Source of the DNA: Sipunculus nudus
Lineage: Eukaryota > Annelida > Sipuncula > Golfingiida > Sipunculidae
Assembly (NCBI GenBank): GCA_026874595.1
Contig: CM049307.1
Location: 10,007,579-10,071,578, forward strand
DNA: 64,000 bases
Direction: 5' to 3'
The notes under the pieces were generated by a model that saw only the letters and a list, made by a program, of their open reading frames with translations, was not told the origin of the DNA and did no database searches. This document shows, piece after piece, positions 25,501-34,125 of the stretch. How positions within the stretch are numbered: position 1 is the stretch's first letter; every line of letters starts with the position of its first letter. Position numbers and translations under genes: made by a program.

Positions 25501-26369
25501 CCTGCAGAAAGTAGCTCAATACAGGTGGCGCCACCTGCAGTTCAAAACTTAATAGCAGACACATGATCAATATTCCTGTGAAATTTGTTACTGAAGGCAG
25601 CAGCAGTTCCTGATTTGGTAACAGACAATACATCATGTATGGAAACACATCAAGTTGTAAAATTTTGCGATCGACACATTTTGAAGTTCCGTAGAGGCGG
25701 CATCTTGAAAATGACTTGAATGAATATATACTCAAATTTTTCCCTTCCTCTAAGGAGCAGTTGACGATGATATGAAGGGCAAAATATGAATACTTTAGGA
25801 CTTATCTTAGAAAAAGTAGAAAAGACCATTTCGGCCCGCAGAAAGTAGGTCAACATAGGTGACGCCACCAGAAGCTTATTTTTGCATATTCATCCCATAA
25901 TTAGTAGTTCTGCAAAGTTTCATAAATGCAGCTGCTGTACGTGGCTGTTGAGATATTTAGTAACAGACGGTGGACGGTGGACGTTTGACGGAGGACAGTG
26001 GACGCTGCGCCATGGCATAAGTTCACAGAGTGAACTAAAAACATATGTTTCGGGATTGTGCCCTGCCCATGGTTCTTTTCTCGGCGCACGTGCGGTAGAC
26101 ACAAAACCATCTGATGATCGTGATTAAACCGCCTCTGAATATTTCAAAATATTTGGTTCAGGCGATTGAGGTAAATTCGTAAACGATAGGTTAACGCAAA
26201 ATATTTCGGAAAGGTTTCAAAATAATTTGAATTTAATTGTTGTAGAAGCAACAAGATACAAAGGGATACTTACTTGGTACCCAAGAAATATACATAAATA
26301 CCATGGTGGCGTTTCTTCGATGGAATAGTGAAGTGTGTTCTGCACACTCGCCTTTCTCCCCTCTCTCTC
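8111..26369 (-). CDS. SLC23 nucleobase-ascorbate transporter, copy A (13 exons)
   Basis: Predicted Na+-coupled plasma-membrane transporter of the NAT/SLC23 family (ascorbate or nucleobase). Exons in transcript order: 26274-26369, 23960-24117, 18973-19061, 18702-18826, 17950-18131, 17517-17628, 16868-17018, 16138-16287, 15299-15402, 10209-10338, 9485-9628, 8914-9009, 8111-8409. All join in one frame with GT-AG borders, giving 611 codons plus stop. Landmarks: [14 protein letters not shown] (TM1 entry, residues 19-32), [14 protein letters not shown] (TM2), [13 protein letters not shown] (TM3), an extracellular loop with NGS and NAT sequons, [34 protein letters not shown] with APPPP, the NAT signature [12 protein letters not shown] (Glu380), [10 protein letters not shown], and a C-tail from TYDFPVGM onward. 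The last codon is followed by TGA. An ATTAAA-like polyadenylation signal lies at about 8067-8072. Family length is about 600, so the gene looks complete apart from its first coding exon. Confidence 0.95.
8488..8514. repeat. Poly-G homopolymer, 27 bases
   Basis: An uninterrupted G run lies in the last intron of SLC23 copy A, about 80 bases upstream (transcript sense) of the terminal-exon acceptor. It reads as poly-C in the transcript. Confidence 0.97.
11312..11486 (+). mobile_element. 5'-truncated SINE, same family as at 6582
   Basis: The segment matches the body of the 6582 SINE from AGAAATAGGTACCAGTA through GCGATGGACCAGCGTCC and GGGATAAACTCCAGC to AACAGACTTTACC, but lacks the tRNA-like head. 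It lies in the intron of copy A between exons 15299-15402 and 10209-10338. Confidence 0.78.
11762..14155 (-). mobile_element. CR1/L2-type LINE, 5'-truncated, nearly intact reverse transcriptase ORF
   Basis: An uninterrupted 620-codon frame (12293-14155) covers the endonuclease-RT linker ([18 protein letters not shown]) and the reverse transcriptase: [21 protein letters not shown], the palm motif [17 protein letters not shown], and the catalytic [13 protein letters not shown] with both aspartates of YADD present. The C-terminal region continues past one in-frame TAA (after KCIND) and then a frameshift, seen as SLW(N)SLP-type C-terminal sequence in another frame near 12150. The 3' end has an AT-rich tail with ATTT repeats at about 11763-11780. 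The whole APE endonuclease and ORF1 are missing: homology stops at the inverted repeat at 14148. The element sits in the same orientation as its host gene, inside an intron of SLC23 copy A. Confidence 0.9.
14148..14248 (-). repeat. Left arm of a perfect 101-bp inverted repeat
   Basis: It runs from TTTTGCAACTTGAATCCCCC to the complement of ATGCTGCG. It is the exact reverse complement of 15612-15712, compared base by base. It also marks the point where the LINE coding homology ends. Confidence 0.95.
15299..15402 (-). CDS. Copy A exon with the NAT signature (first part)
   Basis: It encodes [14 protein letters not shown], then AIGITK, and ends at donor GTTGAG; the next exon begins [11 protein letters not shown]. 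Together these fit the NAT consensus (Q/E/P)-N-x-G-x4-T-(R/K)-x-G with Glu in the first position. The exon is enclosed by a perfect 101-bp inverted repeat (14148-14248 and 15612-15712). Confidence 0.95.
15612..15712 (+). repeat. Right arm of the perfect 101-bp inverted repeat
   Basis: It begins ATGCTGCGATTGGCATGAAA and ends GGATTCAAGTTGCAAAA. It is followed by a G-rich dispersed-repeat stretch (about 15713-15800). The two arms enclose 1363 bp that include the NAT-signature exon of copy A. Confidence 0.95.
16138..16287 (-). CDS. Copy A exon encoding the substrate-site helix ([11 protein letters not shown])
   Basis: After completing [11 protein letters not shown], this exon encodes [16 protein letters not shown] and [12 protein letters not shown]. 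The Glu of the IESIGDYY block corresponds to the conserved TM8 acidic residue that contacts substrate in UraA and UapA structures (family knowledge). Copy B differs here by conservative changes only (ESV for ESI). Confidence 0.93.
16502..16557. repeat. (TA)n microsatellite
   Basis: About 28 TA units lie in the intron between copy A exons 16868-17018 and 16138-16287. Confidence 0.97.
19380..23495. repeat. 39-bp minisatellite array with an internal 2032-bp duplication
   Basis: Units of about 39 bp alternate between a type CCCAAGGAGCACTACAGGGG / AGACATCAGTCACGCAAAA and a type CACGGAACACTGTAGGAGAG / AGACATCAGTCACACGCAA, for roughly 105 units. The block at about 19428-21460 recurs at about 21460-23492 with a constant offset of 2032; every stretch I compared was identical, as are the translations of matching frames. 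Because 39 is divisible by three and units lack stops, frames of hundreds of codons are open on both strands (plus-strand period [13 protein letters not shown], minus-strand period [13 protein letters not shown]). These have no recognisable domain and lie wholly within an intron of copy A, so I do not call them genes. Confidence 0.95.
23590..23918 (-). mobile_element. tRNA-derived SINE, second family
   Basis: On the minus strand the head reads CCTGTGGCTCAGGGGTAGAG (box A) and, about 30 bases on, GTGAGTTCGGATCTCAGC (box B), in normal tRNA spacing. A tRNA-unrelated GC-rich body follows (CACCCAGGGTGAGCGCTCTG and later). The T-rich stretch near 23508-23555 on the plus strand would be the A-rich tail. 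It is only about 40 bp from copy A exon 23960-24117, inside the downstream intron. Confidence 0.75.
24225..26050. repeat. Pearl/HINE-like tandem arrays in the first long intron of copy A
   Basis: A recurring GGCGCCACC box occurs near 24290, 24433, 24567, 24710, 24849, 24997, 25187, 25525 and 25863, giving about 140-bp spacing that then changes to two units of about 337 bp (for example GCAGCAGTTCCTGATTTGG repeated). The right end holds an ACGG-rich microsatellite (about 25965-26010) and a small perfect hairpin, AGTTCAC-aga-GTGAACT, followed by AAAAA. Tandem core plus ACGG repeat plus terminal hairpin is the arrangement described for bivalve pearl elements; the assignment is inference. Confidence 0.65.
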
Positions 26370-26549
26370 CTGCAAGACAGATAATGCATTTGACTCATAT
26401 ATTGGTGTGAGAGGACTTAGAGTGTATAAAACACAGATTGAATTGCCTGTCAGATATTATTTTCCTATTAAATAGAAAAAAAACCCGCACAATGTGTTTA
26501 CATAATGATGGCTTGCATTGAATAACTAAAACCCTGAACATGCACTCAC

Positions 26550-26580
26550 CATGGATGTCCTGAAACCAATGGTGTAAACG
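26550..26580 (-). CDS. Candidate first coding exon of SLC23 copy A (start codon at the exon end)
   Basis: The minus strand reads GACATCCATG followed directly by the strong donor GTGAGT. The ATG occupies 26550-26552, so splicing to the phase-0 acceptor at 26369 would give Met-Glu-Arg-Glu-Gly-Arg-Lys and the rest of the protein, with a 180-bp intron. This makes a plausible complete protein of 612 residues. The 5' limit of the exon is not known, and no equivalent was found upstream of copy B. Confidence 0.4.
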
Positions 26581-26591
26581 GGTACCACAGG

Positions 26592-26711
26592 TCAGACACG
26601 CATGAAGGCAAAATAAGAGTGCATGTTCAGGTTAAAAGTGAACGACCTGTACCAACATGATACCCCCAACAGGAAACAAAGGAGTAACGTTAAAAAAGAC
26701 TTGAGTGCCAT
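26592..26711 (-). other. Short open frame, 39 codons, with signal-peptide-like start
   Basis: ATG at 26711 opens MALKSFLTLLLCFLLGVSC and runs to TGA at 26592. Its first 19 residues look like a cleavable secretion signal. It lies in the likely 5' region of SLC23 copy A and overlaps sequence upstream of the candidate start exon, so it could be an upstream ORF in the leader, an unrelated small gene, or chance. No homolog is recognised. Confidence 0.2.
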
Positions 26712-26719
26712 GATGGTTG

Positions 26720-27605
26720 TTTCTGTAAAGATGAGATTAGCTGTGATTAATGCCTACAATTAGTCAAACTGGAACTAGTGTGACGAATTATATGCAAATA
26801 TGACCATTTAGGACCGACACAGAGCTGATGACTGGAAAGCAGGGCAGGCAAGACGTCGAGCTATATGTATTTCGGTATAATGATTTATGGTAGCCCTTTC
26901 TGTCCTCATAGCTGGAGAAAAAGGTGCCCTACCGCAGTTCCTGCCTTAACAATGCCTCTTCCTACCCAAATGTTTAGGGTTTATCGAACCTACAACAATT
27001 TCAGCCCTAACAATGTCCCCACATGTCTATGAGGGTACTAAGTCACACTATTTTTAACTTAATGTTACAAACTTTTCAATCCTATGAATATTCTGCAAGT
27101 TCCTACAAATAACCAACACGAGGACATTTTCGTTTTTCTACTGGTTTAGTTGTAATATTACTTTGATTATGATAATGGTAATGCTATGATTAATATTACA
27201 AAAAAAATCTGAGGTGTCCTGATTCAGGGTCCAACCAACTCTATTATGAATATTAATTGACCCAAACTGACGACCAACAGTTGACACTGTAATCCAGTGT
27301 GAAAAATAAAATTTCCACAGTGGAATGTTTGCACCATTTCATCCCTCGTCATTTTGAACGGATAGTCTCGCTCCTAAATCCAAGACTGTAAACGTTTGTA
27401 GACACTGATTCAAAGTGATTTATATGGAATTAATTCAGCATGCCTTTAATGGTCAAAGCCTCTTCGTCACAGGGTGTAAAGCCAACCTCCTTGACACCAG
27501 ACTTCCTTGTGTTCTTTTCTATTCAATGGAGGATTGTGAAGGTGTACAAGCGACAGTTAGGGCACGAAGGTCAGCCTCCGTACCCCAACAGTGTTATAGA
27601 GAAGG
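26720..27605. other. Spacer upstream of SLC23 copy A
   Basis: No gene is recognised. This stretch should include or adjoin the copy A promoter; I see no decisive core-promoter motif. AT-rich single-copy-looking sequence continues up to the start of the 23-bp array. Confidence 0.4.
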
Positions 27606-28935
27606 TGTTAGAGCATGACGCACTCCTATGTTAGCACATGACGCACTCCGATGTTAGGGCATGGCGCAATCCAATGTTAGGGCATGGCGCACTCCGATAT
27701 TAGGGCATGACGCACTCTGATGTAAGGACATGACGCACTCCGATGTTAGGGCACGACGCACTCTGATGTTTAAAAATGACGCACTCCGATGTTAGGGCAT
27801 GACGCACTCTGATGTTAGGACATGACGCACTCCGATGTTAGGGCATGACGCACTCCAATGTTAGGGCATGACGCACTTCGATGTTAAAACATGACGCACT
27901 CCGATGTTAGGGAATGACGCACTCTGATGTTAGGACATGACGCACTCCGATGTTAGGACATGACTCACTCCGATGTTAGGACATGACGCACTCCGATGTT
28001 AGGGCATGACGCACTCTGATGTTAGGACATGACGCACTCCAATGTTAAAACATGACGCACTCCGATGTTAGGGAATGACGCACTCTGATGTTAGGACATG
28101 ACGCATCTGATGTTAGGACATGACGCACTCCGATGTTAGGACATGACGCACTCCGATGTTAGGGCATGACGCACTCCGATATTAGGGCATGACCCACTCC
28201 AATGTTAGGGCATGACACACTCCGATGTTAAGACATGACGCACTCCAATGTGAAAACATGATGCACTCCGATGTTAGAGCATGACGCACTCCGATATTAG
28301 GGCATGGCACACTCCGATGTTAGGGCATGACGCTCTCTGATGTAAGGACATGACGCACTCCGATGTTAGGGCATGACGCACTCTGATGTTTAAAAATGAC
28401 GCACTCCGATGTTAAGGCATGACGCACTCTGATGTTAGGACATGACGCCCTCCAATGTTAGGGCATGACGCACTCCGATGTTAGGACATGACGCCCTCCA
28501 ATGTTAGGGCATGACGCACTCCGATGTTAGGGCATGACGCACTCCGATGTTAAAACATGACGCACTCCGATGTTAAGGAATGACACACTCTGATGTTAGG
28601 ACATGACGCACTCTGATGTGAGGACATGACGCACTCCGATGTTAGGACATGACGCACTCCGATGTTAGGGCATGACGCACTCCGATGTTAGGGCATGACG
28701 CACTCCGATGTTAGGACATGACGCACTCCGATGTTAGGGCATGATGCACTCCGATGTTAGGCATGACGCACTCTGATTATAGGGCATGACGCACTCCGAT
28801 GTTAGGGCATGACGCACTCCGATGTTAGGGCATGACGCACTCCGATGTCAGGGCATGACGCACTCCGATGTTAGGGCATGACGCATCTGATGTTGGGACA
28901 TGACGCACTCCGATGTTAGGGCATGACGCACTCCG
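27606..28935. repeat. 23-bp minisatellite, about 57 copies
   Basis: The unit is GTTAGGGCATGACGCACTCC plus GAT, with point variants (GGACATG, AAACATG, CTCTGAT). The last unit runs directly into a plus-strand LINE fragment: the terminal CACTCCGATGATTTACGC already reads as LINE coding sequence (DDLRWLP). Confidence 0.96.
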
Positions 28936-29200
28936 ATGATTTACGCTGGTTACCAATACGTGAGCATGATGGCCTAGCGCCAAAATGGATCACTGAAATG
29001 GTTTCATCATATCAACCACCTCATGCTCTCAGATATTCCAAATTTTCCTTACTAATAGTGAATCTATTTACGTTCGGTGGCAGGACTTTCGTAAATGTTG
29101 CCTCAGAAATTTGGAACAAGCTTCCGTCAAATATTCGTTGTTAGGACACACTAAATTGTTTAATGAGTCGATTAAAGATAAAATTATTTTATATGCTTTT
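28936..29200 (+). pseudogene. LINE ORF2 C-terminal fragment
   Basis: The frame reads DDLRWLPIREHDGLAPKWI and later GGRTFVNVASEIWNKLPSNI, matching the conserved C-terminus of CR1/Jockey-clade reverse transcriptases (the block ending in W-N-x-L-P). It is truncated on the left by the 23-bp array, and an internal part between LPIREH and DGLAP is missing. Confidence 0.75.
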
Positions 29201-29298
29201 ATCTATTTTTTTTTCATGTAAATGTTTTAGTATATGTATTAACGGCGCCTTGATTAAGCATACATGCTTAGATATGTTATACTTTATAACGACATATA

Positions 29299-29299
29299 A

Positions 29300-29347
<48 letters not shown>

Positions 29348-29372
29348 CAATGATAATAATAATAATAATAAT
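29299..29372. repeat. (AAT)n microsatellite
   Basis: About 24 AAT units with a few AAC/GAT interruptions. Confidence 0.95.
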
Positions 29373-29429
29373 TATAATTCAGTATATTATAGTGTTCTGG
29401 TTCTAGAATTCGGATGCTACGAGTGACGA

Positions 29430-30140
29430 GCTGATGTTAAGATCTTCCAACTGGAGGGTATCATCTCGTATTCACCATTATGCATTAAGCCAACCAGACT
29501 CAAAATAATATATGCAGGAGAGGTGAGCATGCATCAGACCGCATGGCATAAAGAAACACAGGGGCCTTGACAGGTATATATCTTATGTGTGTTGTTCCTC
29601 TATGTAAACTTGACAGGTGTTATCTCATTATATAAAAGCAGGTGGCGTAGTCACACCAAGTTACTCTCACAAGTGAGGAAATGATTACAGGCCTACATTG
29701 CTATACATTCAGGGGTATAGTCTTGTTAAAAAGCCTTGTCAGGCGTATGTAGCCTGAAGAAGAATAATGAAGCCTTTGTTTTCTTTCACTCAATTTCCAC
29801 AAGCCTTCGAACATCGTACATTCTGCGTGCAAGCAGTAATAATAAGTGGTTAGGTATTTGTATGCTGCACAAAAATTACATTTTATCGTAAATGCCAATA
29901 TTGTATACTAAGCTACTTATCTTAAGTAAATTAAATGATTATTGACCTTGTCGTTCCGGTAGTTGGTCACAAATAACCGCTAGCTGTACAGTTCGGTATC
30001 ATCCCACTTTGGAAAGTACATAAGCCTGCATTGAATATCCATATATAACGATTCAAAGTCACTGGCCCGGAATGTATACTAGCTCGGCACCAGAATGTTT
30101 CGTGGGTCTATCAGCTGCCATGTTGTGCCGAGGTATTCGT
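29430..30140. other. Spacer with nothing recognised
   Basis: AT-rich sequence with no convincing exon, RNA gene or repeat boundary. Confidence 0.4.
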
Positions 30141-30149
30141 CAAAACTTT

Positions 30150-31510
30150 GCCTCGAACTCGTTAGGTATTGATTTATTTATTTCAAAGATATTTTACCAG
30201 GAGGGCCTTTTCAGCACAATATACTGATTTTCAATAGGGTCTTGGGTCCAGTGAACATTTCAATTGTTTACACATAAAAGGCAAATTTACTACACTCGTC
30301 CTATATTGACACGACTTGACAAACTCGCCATGAGGTAGTGGCAACGGCATGTCCCTTCGCACTGCATAGCAGTGAGAGAGCAGCTTCCCGAACAGGTAAG
30401 TCTTCCGAGCGGATCCTCGTTAGGGATGAGTGAGCGAGCACGTTGAATATGGAACACATGTAGAATAAAAAATATAAAATGCTGAACATATAGCATGAAG
30501 ATAAATACATGATTAGTACGCAATACCTACATTGAAGTCTAAGATAATTGTACACTAGGATATTAACTAAAACATATACAACAATATGCAAACGAGAATA
30601 TGACAATGGCAAATACTAGTATTAATTTCATATACATAAATTATAAAATGTCCTGTTACATTAAACTTTGTATAAGGGCTTAAAAAGTCTTTATCGAGAC
30701 GGAAATCCCTATGGCAACTGATCCCTAAGACAAGGGCAAACAATATATGGAGCAGATATATATGTTTAAGTATACATCTTATTATGAAATGTTAGGTGGC
30801 GTCGATAAAATGTTCACTATGCGAGGCTGACTTCATAATAAGCTGATTCAAGACAGGAATCGGGATAATAAAAACCGAGACTTAACACCTTAAGGAAAAT
30901 ACAAATCATGATAATGGTGAACTGATTGGCTATAAACTCAAAAATACAGCACATATCTGAATTACGAGAAATATAATAAAATGGCGAATACCAGGTAAGA
31001 ATTCATAAAATTATTACATGTTCTGCATCGAACTTTTATACAAGTGCTTAAAATGATCGCTATATGAGGCGGTCTTTAAACTAAATGTCTGATGATTCCA
31101 GAGACAGGGGCCAGCGTAACAAAAACTGGACTTAAAACATTAACTTCTGGGCATAGGTGGTTAGCAGAAGATCTTGTTTTGTATGGAATCACTTGATAAT
31201 TAGGAGCATTTTTAAATATTCAGGTACGTATTCAGACAAACATTTATTTACAAGTACACACATAAAGTAGCGATATCTTTGATCCATAGTAATTCAAACC
31301 CGGTTTGTTAATTAAAGTTGCAGACGATGTGTTGCCATTTAAATTTTCTTGTTACAATGCGTGCAGCCTTATTCTGTAGATTTTGGATTTGACTTCAATA
31401 CAAATTGGACAATTGCCCCAAAACAGATATAGAGTAATCGATGTGGCTAAAAATAAAATAGCAAAATATATGGTATTTAAATTGGAAGTTGGAATTATTT
31501 TACTGATAAA
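30150..31510 (-). mobile_element. 5'-truncated CR1 LINE: C-terminus of ORF2 plus 3' UTR
   Basis: The stretch about 31020-31480 aligns by eye with 42690-43160 of the larger CR1 copy. Shared blocks on the plus strand include TTCAGGTACGT, TCAGACAAACATTTAT, AGACGATGTGTTG versus AGACAAAGTGTTA, and ACAATTGCCCCAAA. The 30150-31020 part resembles the 3' flank of that copy around 42400 (TTTTCAATAGGGTC versus TTTTCAACAGGGTC). It is riddled with stops and shifts and cannot be functional. Confidence 0.75.
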
Positions 31511-32625
31511 ATTAATTATTTACATATAATTGGTCCGCCATCAGTGGTAGATCCCGGAACTACCGTAAGGCTATTTGCTGATGATGCTCTAGTATACAGA
31601 ATTATATCTAAATTCGAGGATCAGATTACATTGAAGCAGGACCTCAATAGATTAGAGGAGTGGGCAACTACATTGGGCATGGTATTCCATGCATCTAAGT
31701 TGTTACATGTTTAAATAATACAGCCCTCGTTGCGCGAAATAGTTTCCCGGTATGGTCCCTGATGTGGTGACGTCACTTGTATAGTTCACCTGGAATAAAG
31801 CTGTTTTGTTTTTGTCACGGACTTTCTGAAGTGTTTTAACATGGTGGCAGCGGGGCTCCGGTTCAAATGGACACATGGTGGTAAGGTGAAATCTGCTATA
31901 AACCTGTAGATAACGCCCATAGACTCTACAGTCACCGCTTTAACGGATGATGCGTATATCACGCTCATCAAGGAGCCGTTTACACTCCTATGACCTAGGT
32001 GGCACTGTATTATCTTCAGGTAATTACAAGCAAAAATACCTTGGGGTGCATCTAAATCAAGACCTAAAATGGTCCACCCATGTGGACCAGGCAACCAAAA
32101 AGCAGGTCGCAAATTGGGCTTCATTAGACTAAACCTTAGGGGGCCCAGAGGGAATAAAAAAAATAGCATATATTTCTCTATACGCTCAGGCATGGAATAT
32201 GCCTCAGCCATATGGAACCAGCATAAGAAAACCAATTCGGAAAACCTTGAACGAATTCAGCGTCAAGCAGCCAGGTGAATATCATCTACATATTCATCTA
32301 AGGCTATGGTGTCACATCCATATTAAATGATTTAAAGTTAGATTCCTTACAAGTCAGGAGGCGAAATCAAAGGCTACCATTGATGTATAAAATACTCAAC
32401 AAAACGCTTCTATTGATTTTGCATTTACAAATAGACCCTCGCGAGGTGTAGATACAAATAAAAATAAACGTAAAGTTTTAAGAGCCAAGACTGAAGAACT
32501 TAAATATTCGTTTAGTCCACGGACAATCATAGAGTGTAATGCTCTGCCACAGATAGTAGTGTCAGCCCGTTCAGAAGCACAATTCAAGAACCGGTTAGCG
32601 CCTATGCAAAAACCGTGATCGCGCC
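31510..32625 (+). pseudogene. Jockey-like LINE reverse transcriptase fragment, interrupted
   Basis: Plus-strand frames give VRLFADDALVYRIIS (catalytic FADD block), DLNRLEEWATTLGMVFHASK, then after an interruption of about 230 bp LGGTVLSSGNYKQKYLGVHL, DLKWSTHVDQATKK, MEYASAIWNQH and NALPQIVVSARSEAQFKNRL. These are consecutive blocks of a Jockey-clade ORF2 from RT motif C to the C-terminus. Frameshifts occur near 32090 and 32280. The left end abuts the oppositely oriented CR1 remnant. Confidence 0.85.
31705..31945. mobile_element. Insertion inside the LINE RT fragment, possibly LTR-derived
   Basis: RT coding homology stops after HASK (about 31703) and resumes at about 31945. The inserted DNA has a GGAATAAAGC polyadenylation-like signal near 31792 and, after TTTTAACA, TGGTGGCAGCGGGGCTCC, which resembles primer-binding-site regions of LTR retrotransposons. 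Only one LTR-like end is recognisable, so this could be a partial element. No coding sequence is present. Confidence 0.35.
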
Positions 32626-32674
32626 CTCTCACGTTAGTGTGATGCAAAGGGTGGGGTGGGGGAGCCGACTTTTA

Positions 32675-33856
32675 AGGCCAAAACACACTGGCGCGGACGG
32701 CACGCGGGCGGCAAGCGGTCACGCGGCAGGTACGCGGCAGATTTAAAACACACTGACGCGGGCGGCACGCGGGCGGCAAGCGGCAATTCCAGTTCGAGTG
32801 GAAGACCTCGGTGAAGGTCATATATTCCAAAGAGTATTTGGCCTACATACATAAGATAGGAAGGATGAACAACAGTCCGGAGCCTGAATCAAGTGATGAG
32901 GATGACATACTTCTAACATATCTAATCCGATTAAAATCTATGCAAAAAAGGAAAAGAAGATGGTGGGTCCATGACATTCTTGAGAAAAGAAAGAAATACG
33001 GCGAATACCATCGTTTAGTGAAAGAGCTGGAGCTTGATGGGGAGAGGTTTCAACAATATTTTAGATTGTCGAGCATGCAGTTTTCACATATTCTGCATGT
33101 TGTTGGTCAACGCGCGCCAGAGACGGAGCTTCATGATAGTTACTTTGTTGCAAACATGGAATAAGTAAATAACTACTTGTGTACTATAGGCCTACACATA
33201 TAGGCGTATTGAGTTTTATTATATTGAGGCTTCAATGCACTTGTCGTTGGTCTATTTTATATTTCAGCTCCTCCAGCCAATTTGTAAATTGCATTAAAAG
33301 TAAATGACAAGTACTAATAAACAATTAACATTATATATATAAACATTAACATTAAATATATTGCTGTCCACATGCTGCTTTTGGGACCGGTTTCCTGCAC
33401 GGTTGACAGAGTACACAGGTTATATATACTTACCAGACACACCTTATTCTGTACCAATGGCGTTCAATATATTCACTGCCTTCCCTACGTCGTGGTAGGA
33501 AGGGTCCTCGCAGTTATATAAGGAAGGTCTCTTTTGGACCTCAATAATTAATCTGTCAATCGGAACATTTGACATCTTCCCCACGTGTCGATGTGACGAC
33601 CTTGTTGGTAACACGTGACTACGAAAACCCTATTTTTCTTATAATGTGACGTCAGTATCGGAAATCCCCCACGCGGCAAGCTCGCGGCAAGCGGCAAAAA
33701 TCGCTCCGGGAGCGATAGCAGAAACTCGCCGCGTGGCCGCCTGCGTGCCGCACGCGTGCCGCACGCGCCAGTGTGTTTTGTCATAAGTCATATATAGGGA
33801 AGCGATTTTTGCCGCTTTGCCGCCCGCGTGCCGCCCGCGCCAGTGTGTTTTGGCCT
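32675..33856 (+). mobile_element. PIF/Harbinger DNA transposon, internally deleted
   Basis: Terminal inverted repeats begin AGGCCAAAACACACTGGCGC and end with the complement; the match extends for about 35 bases into a GC-rich CGGCACGCGGGCGGC tract. Both flanks carry TTA (32672-32674 and 33857-33859), the typical 3-bp T-W-A target duplication of this superfamily. Second, nested copies of the terminal motif occur at about 32751 and 33765. Inside is only the first part of a transposase ORF. The element is therefore non-autonomous. Confidence 0.92.
32811..33164 (+). pseudogene. Harbinger (HARBI1-like) transposase, N-terminal fragment
   Basis: The 117-codon frame contains KRRWWVHDILEKRKKYGEYH then RLVKELELDGERFQQYFRLS and FSHILHVVG. 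This is the conserved segment that precedes the DDE nuclease domain in HARBI1/ALP1-like proteins. The frame ends at a TAA before any DDE catalytic residue, and the remaining 700 bp of the element carry no continuation, so the catalytic domain is deleted. Confidence 0.9.
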
Positions 33857-33859
33857 TTA

Positions 33860-34125
33860 GCCAGAACTCGAACCAGAACCAACGCATGACCAGTGAAACC
33901 ATGCGACATAGACGGTGCATCGTACCAAAGGTTTGTTATTGTACTGTCGGTTGTACTTACAGTCTGTAAGGCAGTAAGTAGTATAAGTTTTGTGTTCACT
34001 GTTGTTGGCACGGGTTGGTCTACATGTAGAAGATTTGTGTGATGATTTTCTAAGTTCTTTGAGATTTTCATGAACCGAGCTGTATACTCCATTTGCGATA
34101 ATGGAGCCACAGAAGCCACAGGATG
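33860..34125 (-). pseudogene. CR1 ORF1 fragment: PHD-finger region
   Basis: The minus strand, read across frames, gives TRANNSEHK-like, TDCKYNRQYNNKPLVRC and VAWFHWSCV blocks that match the PHD segment of the larger CR1 at 46487-46696. It is cut on the left by the Harbinger insertion and on the right near 34110 by an unidentified 3.1-kb insertion. Confidence 0.75.

Noticed and set aside
19380-28935. CRISPR-like array
   Set aside because: Units are contiguous tandem repeats without unique spacers, and the genome is eukaryotic.
29163-29426. Asn-rich small protein
   Set aside because: The Asn run is the AAT microsatellite; the rest is LINE flank.
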